DNA of 64,000 nucleotides from an uncultured Bacteroides sp. (lineage in GTDB: Bacteria > Bacteroidota > Bacteroidia > Bacteroidales > Bacteroidaceae): assembly GCF_910585845.1 (NCBI RefSeq), contig NZ_CAJUHF010000003.1, positions 62,001-126,000 of the forward strand. Direction: 5' to 3'. Both the position numbers and the translations under genes were made by a program. A model generated the notes under the pieces. The model worked only from the letters and a program-made list of their open reading frames with translations, was not told the origin of the DNA and made no database searches. Position 1 is the first letter of the stretch. Each line of letters begins with the position of its first letter. Of this stretch, positions 27,777 through 37,875 are shown piece after piece.

Positions 27777-30700
27777 TTATCTCGTCAGAGAGAATTTCAT
27801 GCTGAACCCGAAATCGACACTGACTACCGGATAGGAGCTGGAAGACACCAGTGGTGTGTTTTGTTGCCGGTCGTAGTAGAGACGTAAGGTCAGGAGGCGG
27901 CTCAGGGTGTAGTCGGCCGAGCAGGAGATCTTCAGTGCTTTGTTACCGCTGGTTGCTTGTGTAGAGCCTTGTTGAATGTCGCGGCAGAGGGCGGACTGGT
28001 TGCGGAACGAGATATCGGTGCGTAAGGTGAGGTCGTGGCTGGTTCGGTTTTTGCTGTTCTTCACGTTGCGTTGGCTGAACAGGTTGAAGTTGATGATTTT
28101 ATACCCCAGCCCGATGACGAAGTCGCGGGAATCACTCTCTACCAGTTGGCAGGCACTTGTACTGAGGTTCAGTACGCGGTTGGTTCTGTATTCCACTTTG
28201 GCGGTCATTCCGTTTTTAAGGGTGGCATCCATACCGATGAGGGGCGAGAACTGTTCGTTGATAGACACCATGCTTATATCGAAGCGCGATGAAGGAATAG
28301 GGTTTCCTGTTTGCACGTCTTCAGTGAATCCGATGTCACCCATATAGCTTATGAAACTTTGGAAGGTGTTGTAACTGCCGATGCTGTACGTGCTGCGATA
28401 GGCATGGTTCAGGTTGAAGCTGCGGAAGTTCTTTTTGAACCAGCCGATCTTTGCCAGTCCGGCATAGGTGATGCGCCAGTTCGGCATCATGGCAAACAGA
28501 CTGGGAAAGATGTCGAGGGCGGAGTTGCGGGCGTTTCTTCCGGTGTAGGCGGCGAAGAAAGCCGGTATCATGACATCCGGCGAATGCTTGCTGACGGTTC
28601 CGTTTGCCGGGTCGAATGGTTTTCCGACGAGGGCGGTGCCTTGCGGGTATCGGCTGTTGGCGTATTGGGCCTCTGCACGGTTCCGTATGCCTTCGAGGCT
28701 GTTTCTGAAACGTTCAAAGGTGCTGGAGCGGTAGCCGTTGTCCGCATTGTGGCGTTCGAATGCGCTTCCTATCGAGATGATGCTCATGGTGAAATTGCCG
28801 CTGCGCGTATCCGGCATTCCTGCAAACATGTATTGCATTTCCCGGCTACGATTGTGGGTACGGTTGGCGGTGAGGTCTATTTTCAGGTCTCGAATAGGTT
28901 CGAGCGTGATACGTATCTGCAAGTCTTCGAGGGCATTGCTGCTGGCAGGGCTGATGACAGAATCATTACATACAAGCCATTCGTTCTGCATTGCCCGGTC
29001 AATATAGTTGTCGTCAGTGAGGCCGAAGGCAAAGCCCAGTCCCGGTGCTAAGAAGCCCCCGTGTTTCTTTTGCCCGAACATGTCTCCTACTTCAGGACGG
29101 AAACCGGGCAGTGTCATGGCGTATGTGTTCTTGTAGGTGAAACTGAAATTGCGTACACTCATGGCAAAACGGGCGGCATACTGTCCGAGTTTATACCATC
29201 GGCCCTCTTCCGGGGCAGGACCGGGGATAACGGTCAGTTTGATGCGTGCCGTATCTTGGGTATTGATGCGCAGTGAATTGGCATTGATTATTTTGTACTT
29301 TATCGGATAACGGCGTCCGTCCACTGTAAGCGCACTGACCTTGGGGCGGCGTGAGTTCAGATTGTGGCTTACGGTCAGCGTTGTGTCTGCTTTCAGCTGT
29401 ATCTCTTTGTCGAACCGGCGGGGTTTTTGCCCTTTGGCTGCGGCGGGTTTGCGATAAGAGGCAGAGAAGCGGCGGTTCACCTTTTTCAGATAGGGCACCT
29501 TGTTGTAAAGGGCTTCGAGGTTGAAGCGTGAATTTACGTCGATGCTGCGTTGGTTACTGATGGTATTCCCCATCTCTATGCCATCGGAGAGGGAGACGCC
29601 CCGATCCCAATTGTAGGAGGAGGCAAAGCGGAGATCCGTACTGATCCAGTCGGTGATGGGAAACTTGTCGAAGGGCACTTTATAGGTGGCGTTGAACGTT
29701 TGCTGATAGTCGATGGGGCGCCCGAGTGATAGCAGGCTGCGGCGTACGGTATCTTTCCAGGCCGTGTATTCGTCCGGATACAAGTCCTTGTTTACCACCC
29801 CGTAAGGCTCTTCTATTTCGGCATGTGTGGCAGAAGTGAAATTGATATGCAGGTTTTTGGTTAAGTCCCAGCGTAGAGCAAAATCCCGGTTCCAGAGAAA
29901 CTCCTTGGCAACGGAAACGGGAATGCCTTCGATTCCGGTATCTTCCCCCGTCATACTTCCTGCGGTCAATGCTTCTAAGTCACGGAGTTGCAGTTCGTAA
30001 TAATGACGCAGCATTTCGGTATTGAACGCGATGCTCTGGGGCAGCCAATTCAGGTTTATCTCTTTGATGAAGCGCATCCAGGGGGATTTGCTCTTCATCT
30101 TTTTGAAGGGCTCCCACGGGCGGTAGACCGGAGCATAATTATAGCTCATGGCACCACGCCAGTCTGTCTCATTCTCGTAGGCTGTAGTGCTGCCCTGGTT
30201 GTGGCGCAAAGAGCGGGAATAGCTGAAGGTGAAGTTTCCCGGGTCATAGGGCATCGGACGTTTGCTGACAATGCCTATTCGCGCATTGCTGAGGCTGAAG
30301 TTGCGATAAGTCGTGATTTCGCGGGCGATGTTCATCAGCGAGTCACGTTGCTGGCCGGTAGTGCAGGCATCGAGGGCATCGTCCAGCAACATGTCTTTAT
30401 CCAGCGGATTGTATTTGGGTGTAGTGGCTTCTTTGGAGTAAGAGAAGTAAATCGGGGAGGTCAGTTTCACCTTTTTAGGGAAAAAGCGCCCGAGGTCGAA
30501 TGTGGTGGTAAAGCTGTATTGATAGAAGTCATCCAGACGACGTTCGCTGACACTCTGCTCCAATCCACCGAAGCCGGCGGTTTCCGTATGTCCGGTCAGA
30601 TTGATGCTGCCGATATCGGAAAGTTGCACGTTGAGATTGCCCTGCGCTGCCCATCCGCCACTCTCATTAAATTCGGTGAGGCGTAGCTCGTTTACCCAAA

Positions 30701-33700
30701 CTTCGGCGGACTTTATGGTGCGTGCGTTGTTTCGTACTCCTATCATTATGGTTTTCACTTCCGCCAACGAAGGATTTCCGATAATGCTTATCTTGTTTGC
30801 CGGTTTCTCTGTGTCATATTCAGAATAGAGCCTGGTGTATGTAATGCCGCTATTAGAGATGTTTTTCAGACGGTTGCGGTTCTTCTTTATGTTGGTCAGT
30901 ATGCCGAGGTCGATGTCCAGGTTGTTCTCTTTGGGCCAGACGGCAAGGCAACCGGTGGTGGTACTTCCGTTATACTCTCCATGTGGGGTCAGGACAAGCG
31001 GAATCTCATATTCGTAGTAATTGCTGCGGTAGTCCGAGCCAAGTCGGATGAATACGGACAGTTCTCCGTTTTGTGGGTCGGTACTGAGGTCGGGTAGGGC
31101 TTCGGCGTGGATGAACATTTGCAAGCGTTTATACTGCCGCATGTCCATGCCCGTGTTCTTGTAGACGGCACGGGCATCTCCGGGAGTCAGTTTCTCTATT
31201 TTCAGGCTCATGGTCTGTTCGTTCTGTTGGCGTAGTTGCGGCTGTCCGGGGTCGATGACGCGGGATATGCCGGGAGGCATAATGTAATTTACCGGTGTAC
31301 GGTCGCCGTTCTCTTCAATGTTTACGGCAGACACATCCAGCGTGGCAGAGCTTGTGACGGAGCTTCCTTGCTGCGTATTGTTCAATGCATCGGTGTAGGT
31401 GCGCCATTCGCCCCGTATCAGTTCCAGCGTGGCAAAGCGCAGTACGACGGGACTTTCGAACCCGGTCAGGAACATGCGCATGAAGCGGATGGACTTGAAA
31501 TCCTTGATGTTGCCTATCGCTTCGCCACTGCGTACGGGTATCTTGAACTGATACCAGGTTACTTCTTCCGTTTGACCATTGCGCAGGCGTACGTTGACGG
31601 TTCTTTTGTCCGTGATGTAGTTCTGTCCCACTTTCAGGTCGGAGGGAGTGAGACGGATTTTATACTGGAAATATTTTTCCGTTTCATTCAGTGTGTTGTC
31701 CTGATTGATGTCTTCTATATCGGGTACGGTCTTTGCAGAGATATCATATCGTTCCGGAGAGTCTTCCGAGGCAGTGGAATTACCTTCGGTGTTGTTATAG
31801 TATTTGTATCGTTCGAGAATGCTGCGTTCTTCGCGGTCATAATCACTGCCACGGAAGTAGTGATAATTGTCACCCGCAGGGTCGTTATAGAATTTCTGAT
31901 AGCTTTCGGTATCAACAATCCCCTGTATTTCCGACAGATAGTTCTGATAGGTAGGGAACGAACGTTCGTCTTCAGTAGAGAGACCGTTCAGACCGACGTC
32001 CTGATAACGACGGGCATTGGCGGCATTGTCGAAGGCATATACTATGCTACGTTCACGAGGTACGCGTCCCCAAACTGTCTCTTCGGTCTTTGTGACATCT
32101 CCATCAGTGGGTAAGCCATTCTCGAAGAATTTTTTGCCGTCCTTCAGTATGTCTTCGGACACCTCGCCTAAATTGATGTAAAGGTCTCCGCCGGAGGTAG
32201 CCGGTGTGGAAGCCCTGTCCAAGGGAGATGCAGGATTGTTTCCCTCTTTCTTGTAAATGAACGGGTCGAGCAGCCAGAACGTGACATATTCGATGTTGGC
32301 AGCTTCAAAATCACTCGTGTCCAATTTGCGCATCATGCCTCCCCAGCGCTTTTGGGGATTGCGTAGCGTGCCGTCCGTATTCAGGTCCGTGTCTAAGTTG
32401 TATGGTCCCCGTTCTTGCGGATAGTATGCCAGGTTCAGTACGTTCATGGCAGCTGATTCCTGATAAGGGGGCTCCTTGTTCGGGAAGAGCTCTTGTTCGT
32501 AGACTTCGCGAACGTAATGATTGCTGAGTTGGTTCAGGTCACTCTTTATGTGGGCTGGGGTCAGCGAAGAGTTGCGTCGGGTGAATAGGCCGTCAATGTG
32601 ATACCATGCCAGCAAGGCGCGGTTTTTCCCGTAGGTGATATCATTGCTGCGGGATGCCTCGGGAAAAAGGTTCGGATTGTAAGGGGTGCTTGCCAGCATC
32701 CAGTACGAGGGTTGCCGCAGGTCGATGCCGCTTTGGGTGCTTTCAAAGTCGTCGATATACGATGCATTTTGCTGTAATCCTTTGGCATGTCCCGGTATGA
32801 GATGGGCAAATTCCACGCCGAGATTGATGTTGCTGGGCATAGTGGCATTGACGAAAGGCAGCTTGTCCAGCAGGTTCGTCAGCCATTGGCTCTCTTTTTT
32901 CCAGGAGGCGTTCAGTCCCCACAGCATGTTGGATAACGGTTCGTCTCCCATGGCGACTTTGCTTGTCAACGGCTTTTCTTTGAGGTGCATAATGCTTCCG
33001 CCGAAAGAGAAGTCGGGAGAGAAGTCGTACGTGAAGTTCAGTCCCATCATAGTCTTGCGTTGCATGCTGTAGAGCGTGTTGCTTTCCAGGTTCACACTGA
33101 TGGCAGTGCCTGCGTCAATGATGCTTTGGTTGAGGATGGTGACTACGCCGAGCGTGTAGTCCACCGTATAGTCGGAGTTTTCGGTCAGCGTGATGCCTCC
33201 TGCCGTTACCTGTACCGACCCTTGCGGAATATTCATGGCTCCGAGACGTATCTCGTTGGCGTTGGAGGCACGATACTCTCCTGTCAGCCGGAATTTATTC
33301 TTCTCCGCTGTCTGCCGCGCTACCGTACGGGTGGAGTCATATAGTTCTTGAAACACATATTTGTCTGCCAGCGCGTCGTTTCCTATGGCATTGCGCAAAT
33401 GGCTGCCGAAAGGCTCCACGACGGGAAAGTAGATGCGCCCGTCGGATGCCGTGACTGTATACCCTTCTACAAAGTCGAAGAATCCGTCTGCACCGATTTG
33501 GTTCTGGCTGTTCAGGCGGTCGAGATTCATGACACGCAACAGAGGGGTTTTGGCAATCTTGCCTTCCGGAATGTAACGCAGATACACGCCTGCCGTGTCG
33601 CTCTGATAAGTGATGTTCAACTGGAACTTTTCTTTCTGCACAGAGTAGGCGTTGAGGCTATAGACGTTTTTCATCATCAAGTCCCAGCAGGCGGCATCGG

Positions 33701-35243
33701 GCGAGTTCGACGTATTTTTCAGCAGTTTTACGAACAGGCTTTGTCCCGTCTCTTTGATGTCGGAAGAAAATTCGCCTACCTGATAGCTCTTTCCTCCGAA
33801 GGTATATTCAAAGGCTACTGCCAGTACTTCATCCGGTTGCAGTGTCTGCTTGAGTGAAATGTAGCCCAGTTTGCTGTTCAGCGTATATTCGGATGCCGTT
33901 AGCAGGCGGGCACTTTCTATCTTTTCGTAGTCCATACCGCCTTCCATGCCCGGAATGCTGTTCATTGTGTTGTTTACCTGGCTGATGTCGCGTGCGGCGG
34001 CGTATTGTCCGGTCATTGCTGCATAGAGGTTATTGGCATTGTTGGCAGGCGCATTGCCGCTTGCGGCAGGATTTGCAGGATTCCCTGTCCCGCTCCAAGC
34101 TGAGGGGTTGCCTATATGAAAAGCCTCTCCGAGGTCGGTCAGTGCCACAATGTTTCTGGGGTTGTCGTAGTTGTTCCGTTTATTGGTGACCCATACTTCG
34201 ATGCGGTTGATTGTGATACTGGAGAGTACGTTGGGAAGTTGTGCCAGATTCTTGTCATACACATCCCTGAAGTAATGGGTAAGGAAGAAGTGGCGGTTCT
34301 CTTCGTAGTTGTCGGCAGAGAAATCAAAGGTGGTGACTTGCGCGCCGCCACGGCTTGTTACGGTTTTGGCTTCACTCTCTTGCTGACTGATGACTGCCTG
34401 CATTTTCAATTTGCCGAATTGAAGGTCGGTGCGAATGCCGAACAGTGCCGAGGCTCCCCGTATCAGTGAGTTATTGGTGGGCATGCTTACGTTTCCGGCT
34501 TCAATAAGTTTGATGATCTCATCTTCTTTTCCCTCGTACTTCAATTTCAGCTGCTTGGTATCGAAGTCGAACGTGGCATCCGTGTTGTAGTTCATGTTCA
34601 TATTCACCTTGTCGCCTACTTTCCCATTGACGTTGATGTTGATTTTCTCGTCAAAGTCGAAGCCGAATGTCTTGCGCTGGTTTTCGGGGAGGGACGGATT
34701 TTTCACGTTTTTGTAGTTCATGCCGAAGCTGAGTTCCGCATTGCCTTGCGTACGTATCTGCACTCCGCCGGGGCCGAATAGTTTCTCCGCCGGACCCAGG
34801 CTGAACTTCATATCCATGAAGTCGAAGGCTTCTTTTCCCTTACCGATTTGTTCTCCGTTCTTCTGTCGGTAATATGCCTGCATGGATTGTTGCAGGGTCC
34901 AGTCCAGATACTCTTCGGGGGTAAGTAGCAGGGGGACTCCGATATCCGTGTTTCCCAGTTTAGTGCGTATGAGGTATTTGTCTGTTTTGGCGTCATACTC
35001 CGCTTCAGTCCGCAGGTTTGTCGGCGACTTGAGGTCGGCTGGGGGGAGAGAAAGGTCTTTTAGGGTAAATGGCACTGTTTTCCGGACGGAGTATCGTGGT
35101 GTGATGCTGTCGCTTTGGGCTTCTTTTGTGTTGTTGTCCGTCTTCGTTTTCTGTTGTACGTTTTGCCCTATAACGGCAATACTGCTGTGCGTCAGCCACA
35201 GCAGTAATAAGCAGATTGTATGTCGTATATAGGGATACTTCAT
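27777..35243 (-). CDS. sprA: SprA-family giant outer-membrane protein (type IX translocon homologue)
   Basis: 2488 aa from the ATG at 35243 (a TTG-started extension to 35258 is unlikely). A signal-anchor stretch (HTICLLLLWLTHSS) leads into the SprA/Sov fold: LGPAEKLFGPGGVQIRTQG, FDFDEKININVNGKVGDKVNMN, repeated LRLTEFNESGGWAAQGNLNVQLSDIG-type strands and a C-terminal beta-barrel (VVSVDFGFSMKFSLTR). SprA is the very large barrel that forms the secretion pore of the type IX system in gliding or pathogenic Bacteroidetes. No other type IX component is in the window, and many Bacteroides lack the full system. The gene follows ruvA closely. Confidence 0.93.
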   Translation of the reverse strand: MKYPYIRHTICLLLLWLTHSSIAVIGQNVQQKTKTDNNTKEAQSDSITPRYSVRKTVPFTLKDLSLPPADLKSPTNLRTEAEYDAKTDKYLIRTKLGNTDIGVPLLLTPEEYLDWTLQQSMQAYYRQKNGEQIGKGKEAFDFMDMKFSLGPAEKLFGPGGVQIRTQGNAELSFGMNYKNVKNPSLPENQRKTFGFDFDEKININVNGKVGDKVNMNMNYNTDATFDFDTKQLKLKYEGKEDEIIKLIEAGNVSMPTNNSLIRGASALFGIRTDLQFGKLKMQAVISQQESEAKTVTSRGGAQVTTFDFSADNYEENRHFFLTHYFRDVYDKNLAQLPNVLSSITINRIEVWVTNKRNNYDNPRNIVALTDLGEAFHIGNPSAWSGTGNPANPAASGNAPANNANNLYAAMTGQYAAARDISQVNNTMNSIPGMEGGMDYEKIESARLLTASEYTLNSKLGYISLKQTLQPDEVLAVAFEYTFGGKSYQVGEFSSDIKETGQSLFVKLLKNTSNSPDAACWDLMMKNVYSLNAYSVQKEKFQLNITYQSDTAGVYLRYIPEGKIAKTPLLRVMNLDRLNSQNQIGADGFFDFVEGYTVTASDGRIYFPVVEPFGSHLRNAIGNDALADKYVFQELYDSTRTVARQTAEKNKFRLTGEYRASNANEIRLGAMNIPQGSVQVTAGGITLTENSDYTVDYTLGVVTILNQSIIDAGTAISVNLESNTLYSMQRKTMMGLNFTYDFSPDFSFGGSIMHLKEKPLTSKVAMGDEPLSNMLWGLNASWKKESQWLTNLLDKLPFVNATMPSNINLGVEFAHLIPGHAKGLQQNASYIDDFESTQSGIDLRQPSYWMLASTPYNPNLFPEASRSNDITYGKNRALLAWYHIDGLFTRRNSSLTPAHIKSDLNQLSNHYVREVYEQELFPNKEPPYQESAAMNVLNLAYYPQERGPYNLDTDLNTDGTLRNPQKRWGGMMRKLDTSDFEAANIEYVTFWLLDPFIYKKEGNNPASPLDRASTPATSGGDLYINLGEVSEDILKDGKKFFENGLPTDGDVTKTEETVWGRVPRERSIVYAFDNAANARRYQDVGLNGLSTEDERSFPTYQNYLSEIQGIVDTESYQKFYNDPAGDNYHYFRGSDYDREERSILERYKYYNNTEGNSTASEDSPERYDISAKTVPDIEDINQDNTLNETEKYFQYKIRLTPSDLKVGQNYITDKRTVNVRLRNGQTEEVTWYQFKIPVRSGEAIGNIKDFKSIRFMRMFLTGFESPVVLRFATLELIRGEWRTYTDALNNTQQGSSVTSSATLDVSAVNIEENGDRTPVNYIMPPGISRVIDPGQPQLRQQNEQTMSLKIEKLTPGDARAVYKNTGMDMRQYKRLQMFIHAEALPDLSTDPQNGELSVFIRLGSDYRSNYYEYEIPLVLTPHGEYNGSTTTGCLAVWPKENNLDIDLGILTNIKKNRNRLKNISNSGITYTRLYSEYDTEKPANKISIIGNPSLAEVKTIMIGVRNNARTIKSAEVWVNELRLTEFNESGGWAAQGNLNVQLSDIGSINLTGHTETAGFGGLEQSVSERRLDDFYQYSFTTTFDLGRFFPKKVKLTSPIYFSYSKEATTPKYNPLDKDMLLDDALDACTTGQQRDSLMNIAREITTYRNFSLSNARIGIVSKRPMPYDPGNFTFSYSRSLRHNQGSTTAYENETDWRGAMSYNYAPVYRPWEPFKKMKSKSPWMRFIKEINLNWLPQSIAFNTEMLRHYYELQLRDLEALTAGSMTGEDTGIEGIPVSVAKEFLWNRDFALRWDLTKNLHINFTSATHAEIEEPYGVVNKDLYPDEYTAWKDTVRRSLLSLGRPIDYQQTFNATYKVPFDKFPITDWISTDLRFASSYNWDRGVSLSDGIEMGNTISNQRSIDVNSRFNLEALYNKVPYLKKVNRRFSASYRKPAAAKGQKPRRFDKEIQLKADTTLTVSHNLNSRRPKVSALTVDGRRYPIKYKIINANSLRINTQDTARIKLTVIPGPAPEEGRWYKLGQYAARFAMSVRNFSFTYKNTYAMTLPGFRPEVGDMFGQKKHGGFLAPGLGFAFGLTDDNYIDRAMQNEWLVCNDSVISPASSNALEDLQIRITLEPIRDLKIDLTANRTHNRSREMQYMFAGMPDTRSGNFTMSIISIGSAFERHNADNGYRSSTFERFRNSLEGIRNRAEAQYANSRYPQGTALVGKPFDPANGTVSKHSPDVMIPAFFAAYTGRNARNSALDIFPSLFAMMPNWRITYAGLAKIGWFKKNFRSFNLNHAYRSTYSIGSYNTFQSFISYMGDIGFTEDVQTGNPIPSSRFDISMVSINEQFSPLIGMDATLKNGMTAKVEYRTNRVLNLSTSACQLVESDSRDFVIGLGYKIINFNLFSQRNVKNSKNRTSHDLTLRTDISFRNQSALCRDIQQGSTQATSGNKALKISCSADYTLSRLLTLRLYYDRQQNTPLVSSSSYPVVSVDFGFSMKFSLTR

Positions 35244-35297
35244 TCTGATTTCACACAAACGGTTGCTTCTATTAGCCCGGGTCTCTCCAGCTATTTG

Positions 35298-35903
35298 CTA
35301 AAGTCTTTTCAGTGCCAGTTTGATGACTTGTTCTACCGGTGCGCTCGGGTCCTCTTTCAGTATGGCTAATACGACTTTCTGTGACGGTGCTTGTGCAAAT
35401 CCCAACATGGTGAGGGCTGCGACCGCTTCTTCCTGTATCTGTGTGTTGGCTATGGTCGACATGCCGCAGAAGTTTCCTTCCGTACTTCCTGCGGCTATGG
35501 TGCCTGTCTTGATTTTATCTTTCAGGTCGACAATCACCCGCTGTGCAGTCTTTAGTCCGATGCCTTTTACCGCTTTCAGCATATTGGCGTTTTCCGTACT
35601 GATCACGTTCACCAGTTCCGCCGGCGAAAGGGCCGAGAGTATCATTCGTGCAGTGTTGCCGCCGATGCCCGATACGGAAATCAACAGTAAGAACAGTTCC
35701 CGCTCTTGTTTGTCTACGAATCCGTAGAGGATGTAAGCGTCTTCGCGTATGGCTTCGTAGATATATAATTTGCATTCCTTTTTCCCCTGAATGGCGGCGT
35801 ACGTGTTCAGGGAAATATTAACGGCATATCCTAATCCGTTACACTCGATTACTGCGGTTGCCGGGCTGAGCTCGACAAGTTCGCCTTTAATATATTCTAT
35901 CAT
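35298..35903 (-). CDS. ruvA: Holliday junction branch migration protein RuvA
   Basis: 201 aa, normal length for RuvA. The N-terminal OB fold begins MIEYIKGELVEL; two helix-hairpin-helix motifs follow (LISVSGIGGNTARMIL and LKAVKGIGLKTAQRVIVDLKDK); the C-terminal domain (EEAVAALTMLGF) binds RuvB. It forms tetramers on Holliday junctions and directs RuvB-driven branch migration. It is 54 bp upstream of sprA on the same strand. Confidence 0.97.
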   Translation of the reverse strand: MIEYIKGELVELSPATAVIECNGLGYAVNISLNTYAAIQGKKECKLYIYEAIREDAYILYGFVDKQERELFLLLISVSGIGGNTARMILSALSPAELVNVISTENANMLKAVKGIGLKTAQRVIVDLKDKIKTGTIAAGSTEGNFCGMSTIANTQIQEEAVAALTMLGFAQAPSQKVVLAILKEDPSAPVEQVIKLALKRL

Positions 35904-35956
35904 ACTGCTAATAACGGGCGCGCGCGTAGAATATTGTGTAAACAGTCGGTTGCACT

Positions 35957-36058
35957 ACCATAATGAGACGGATTTTTTCATCCCATGAGACGGTTTTTTT
36001 CGTCCCATGAGATGAATATTTTCGTCTCATGAGACAAAAAAATCCGTCTCGTGGGGCG
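35957..36058. repeat. Array of degenerate 14-bp palindromes at exact 22-bp period (locus 1)
   Basis: Cores CATCCCATGAGACG (35979), CGTCCCATGAGATG (36001), CGTCTCATGAGACA (36023) and CGTCTCGTGGGGCG (36045) start every 22 bp. A half-degenerate fifth unit is at 35957-35970. Each core is a palindrome of the type CRTCYCRYGRGACG. The 8-nt spacers are A- or T-runs. The array lies in the 340-bp spacer between divergent ruvA and ddh (35904-36243) and is the same element as at 60050-60173. Confidence 0.9.
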
Positions 36059-36193
36059 AAAATGCTTTCAATAGGTATCGATGAAAACATGAAACGGTCA
36101 GAACTGCGGGATAAACCGCTTCATGTCTTGTTAATAAAGAAAAAACTCAGTGGAACTCTGTGTCGTTTTGTGATAAATGTGAATGAAAATGAT

Positions 36194-36201
36194 TACTTTT
36201 G
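36194..36201 (+). promoter_or_regulatory. Promoter -7 element of ddh
   Basis: TACTTTTG fits TAnnTTTG. TTTG at 36167-36170 is 23 nt upstream, slightly further than the usual 19-21. It lies 42 bp before the ATG and downstream of the 22-bp palindrome array. Confidence 0.6.
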
Positions 36202-36243
36202 CACCGATAAAATAGAAAACTGATAAATAAATCCGATAAAAGA

Positions 36244-37143
36244 ATGAAAAAAGTAAGAGCAGCTATCGTGGGCTACGGCAATATCGGGCATTACGTGCTC
36301 GAAGCGTTGCAGGCAGCTCCCGATTTTGAGATTGCCGGTGTTGTGCGCCGTGCAGGAGCGGAAAATCGTCCCGCAGAATTAAGTGAATATCCTGTAGTGA
36401 AGGATATCAAGGAGTTGGAAGGTGTGGATGTGGCAATTCTTTGTACGCCGACCCGCAAGGTGGAAAGTTATGCGAAAGAGATTCTTGCCCTCGGCATCAA
36501 TACGGTGGACAGTTTTGATATCCATACGGGGATTGTAGATTTGCGCCGTACGCTGAATGCTGTTGCCAAAGAACATAACGCCGTTTCCATTATTTCGGCA
36601 GGTTGGGACCCGGGAAGCGACTCCATTGTACGCACTATGTTGGAAGCCATTGCTCCGAAGGGAATCACATATACCAATTTCGGACCGGGAATGAGTATGG
36701 GGCATACTGTTGCGGTGAAAGCCGTAGACGGTGTGAAGGCAGCTCTCTCCATGACCATCCCTACAGGAACAGGCATTCATCGCCGTATGGTTTACATCGA
36801 ACTGAAGGAAGGATACGAATTTGACAAAGTGGCTACGGCAATCAAGGCTGATCCGTACTTTGTGAATGATGAGACGCACGTGAAATTGGTGCCTAGTGTA
36901 GATGCGTTGCTTGATATGGGGCATGGCGTGAATCTCACGCGCAAAGGTGTTTCAGGCAAGACGCAGAACCAGTTGTTTGAGTTTAATATGCGTATCAATA
37001 ATCCTGCACTGACAGCACAAGTACTGGTTTGCGTGGCACGCGCTTCGATGCGTCAGCAGGCAGGTTGCTACACGATGGTGGAAATTCCGGTTGTCGACCT
37101 TTTGCCGGGCGACCGTGAAGAGTGGATCGGACACTTGGTATAA
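36244..37143 (+). CDS. ddh: meso-diaminopimelate dehydrogenase
   Basis: 299 aa, no signal peptide. The Rossmann nucleotide site is GYGNIGHYVLEAL. Substrate and catalytic segments include SFDIHTG, SAGWDPGSDSIVR and FGPGMSMGHTVA, all characteristic of Ddh. The enzyme makes meso-diaminopimelate from tetrahydrodipicolinate, ammonia and NADPH in one step, for lysine and peptidoglycan synthesis. It appears monocistronic. Confidence 0.95.
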   Translation: MKKVRAAIVGYGNIGHYVLEALQAAPDFEIAGVVRRAGAENRPAELSEYPVVKDIKELEGVDVAILCTPTRKVESYAKEILALGINTVDSFDIHTGIVDLRRTLNAVAKEHNAVSIISAGWDPGSDSIVRTMLEAIAPKGITYTNFGPGMSMGHTVAVKAVDGVKAALSMTIPTGTGIHRRMVYIELKEGYEFDKVATAIKADPYFVNDETHVKLVPSVDALLDMGHGVNLTRKGVSGKTQNQLFEFNMRINNPALTAQVLVCVARASMRQQAGCYTMVEIPVVDLLPGDREEWIGHLV

Positions 37144-37264
37144 TGAAAATATAGCGAACGGAATAGTACGCAGATAACGCGGAAAGGGCGGGTGATCGTA
37201 GATGAATTTACTGAAAAGTAAGAAATTATCTTCGGTCATCCGCCTAATTTATGTCATCCGCCTC

Positions 37265-37409
37265 TTACTTTGTTAACCTGTCGAATGCTTTCACGACGTA
37301 TTCGGCAATCTCGCAGTCTTGGGCTTCCGTGCCTCCGCCTACTCCGATTGCGCCGATAATTGTTCCGTTTACAAACAGCGGATATTCTTCTTATATGCCT
37401 GCAATATGT
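37265..37409 (-). pseudogene. Remnant of a GlcG/HbpS-family (haem-degrading-like domain) gene
   Basis: The minus-strand frame ending with TAA at 37267-37265 encodes a typical C-terminal half of the GlcG/HbpS family: EEYPLFVNGTIIGAIGVGGG then TEAQDCEIAEYVVKAF. An in-frame TAA (37392-37394) sits just before EEYPLF. Only a few plausible residues (SHIAGI) remain upstream, and no start codon or N-terminal domain can be found. I call it a truncated pseudogene with an internal stop. It is divergent from the frameshifted HxlR gene. Confidence 0.75.
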
Positions 37410-37457
37410 GATAATTTTATCATAGTGTGATTCTTTTCTCATGCTGGGGAATTTCTA

Positions 37458-37465
37458 TACTTTTG
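37458..37465 (+). promoter_or_regulatory. Promoter -7 element in front of the HxlR-type gene
   Basis: TACTTTTG, 33 bp before the ATG at 37498. A matching -33 element is not obvious. Confidence 0.5.
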
Positions 37466-37497
37466 CAAGTGGATTAAAGAAATATGGTAAGAAGCGT

Positions 37498-37871
37498 ATG
37501 TATGAATATAAGATACCCCGATAGATTTGGATTGTGGAGTGACCATCACACTGTATATTATGGGTGCCAAGTGGAAACCTTATCTGATAAATTGTATGAC
37601 CAAGGGCATTCATCGTCCAGTGGAGTTCCAGCGTGTGATAAAGGGAGCTACACAGCGCGTACTTGTACAGCAACTCGGAGAGTTGGAATCTGTAGGCGTC
37701 GTGCGCCGTGTGGTGTATGATACGGTTCCGATGAAGACAGAATATTTTCTGACAGAACTTGGCGAATCGCTCGTGCCCATCATCCGTATGATGGACGCAT
37801 GGGGTAACGAGCACCGGAATATGTTTGACGAGATGGGGAAGAGGGTGCCGGATGGATGGCAAAGGGAGTAG
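37498..37871 (+). pseudogene. HxlR-family winged-helix regulator, frameshifted near the start
   Basis: The ATG at 37498 reads MYEYKIP in one frame. The rest (IDLDCGVTITLYIMGAKWK, winged helix, TEYFLTELGESLVPIIRMMDAWG) continues from 37521 in another frame. Removing the two bases cg at 37519-37520 would restore one protein of about 122 aa, the normal HxlR length. HxlR proteins are small DNA-binding sensors often placed next to the gene they control. Here the divergent neighbour is also broken. A sequencing error is an alternative explanation. Confidence 0.7.
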
Positions 37872-37875
37872 TAGT

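Noticed and set aside
35957..36058. CRISPR array
   Set aside because: Units are palindromic, period is only 22 bp with 8-nt A/T-run spacers, and no cas genes are present.
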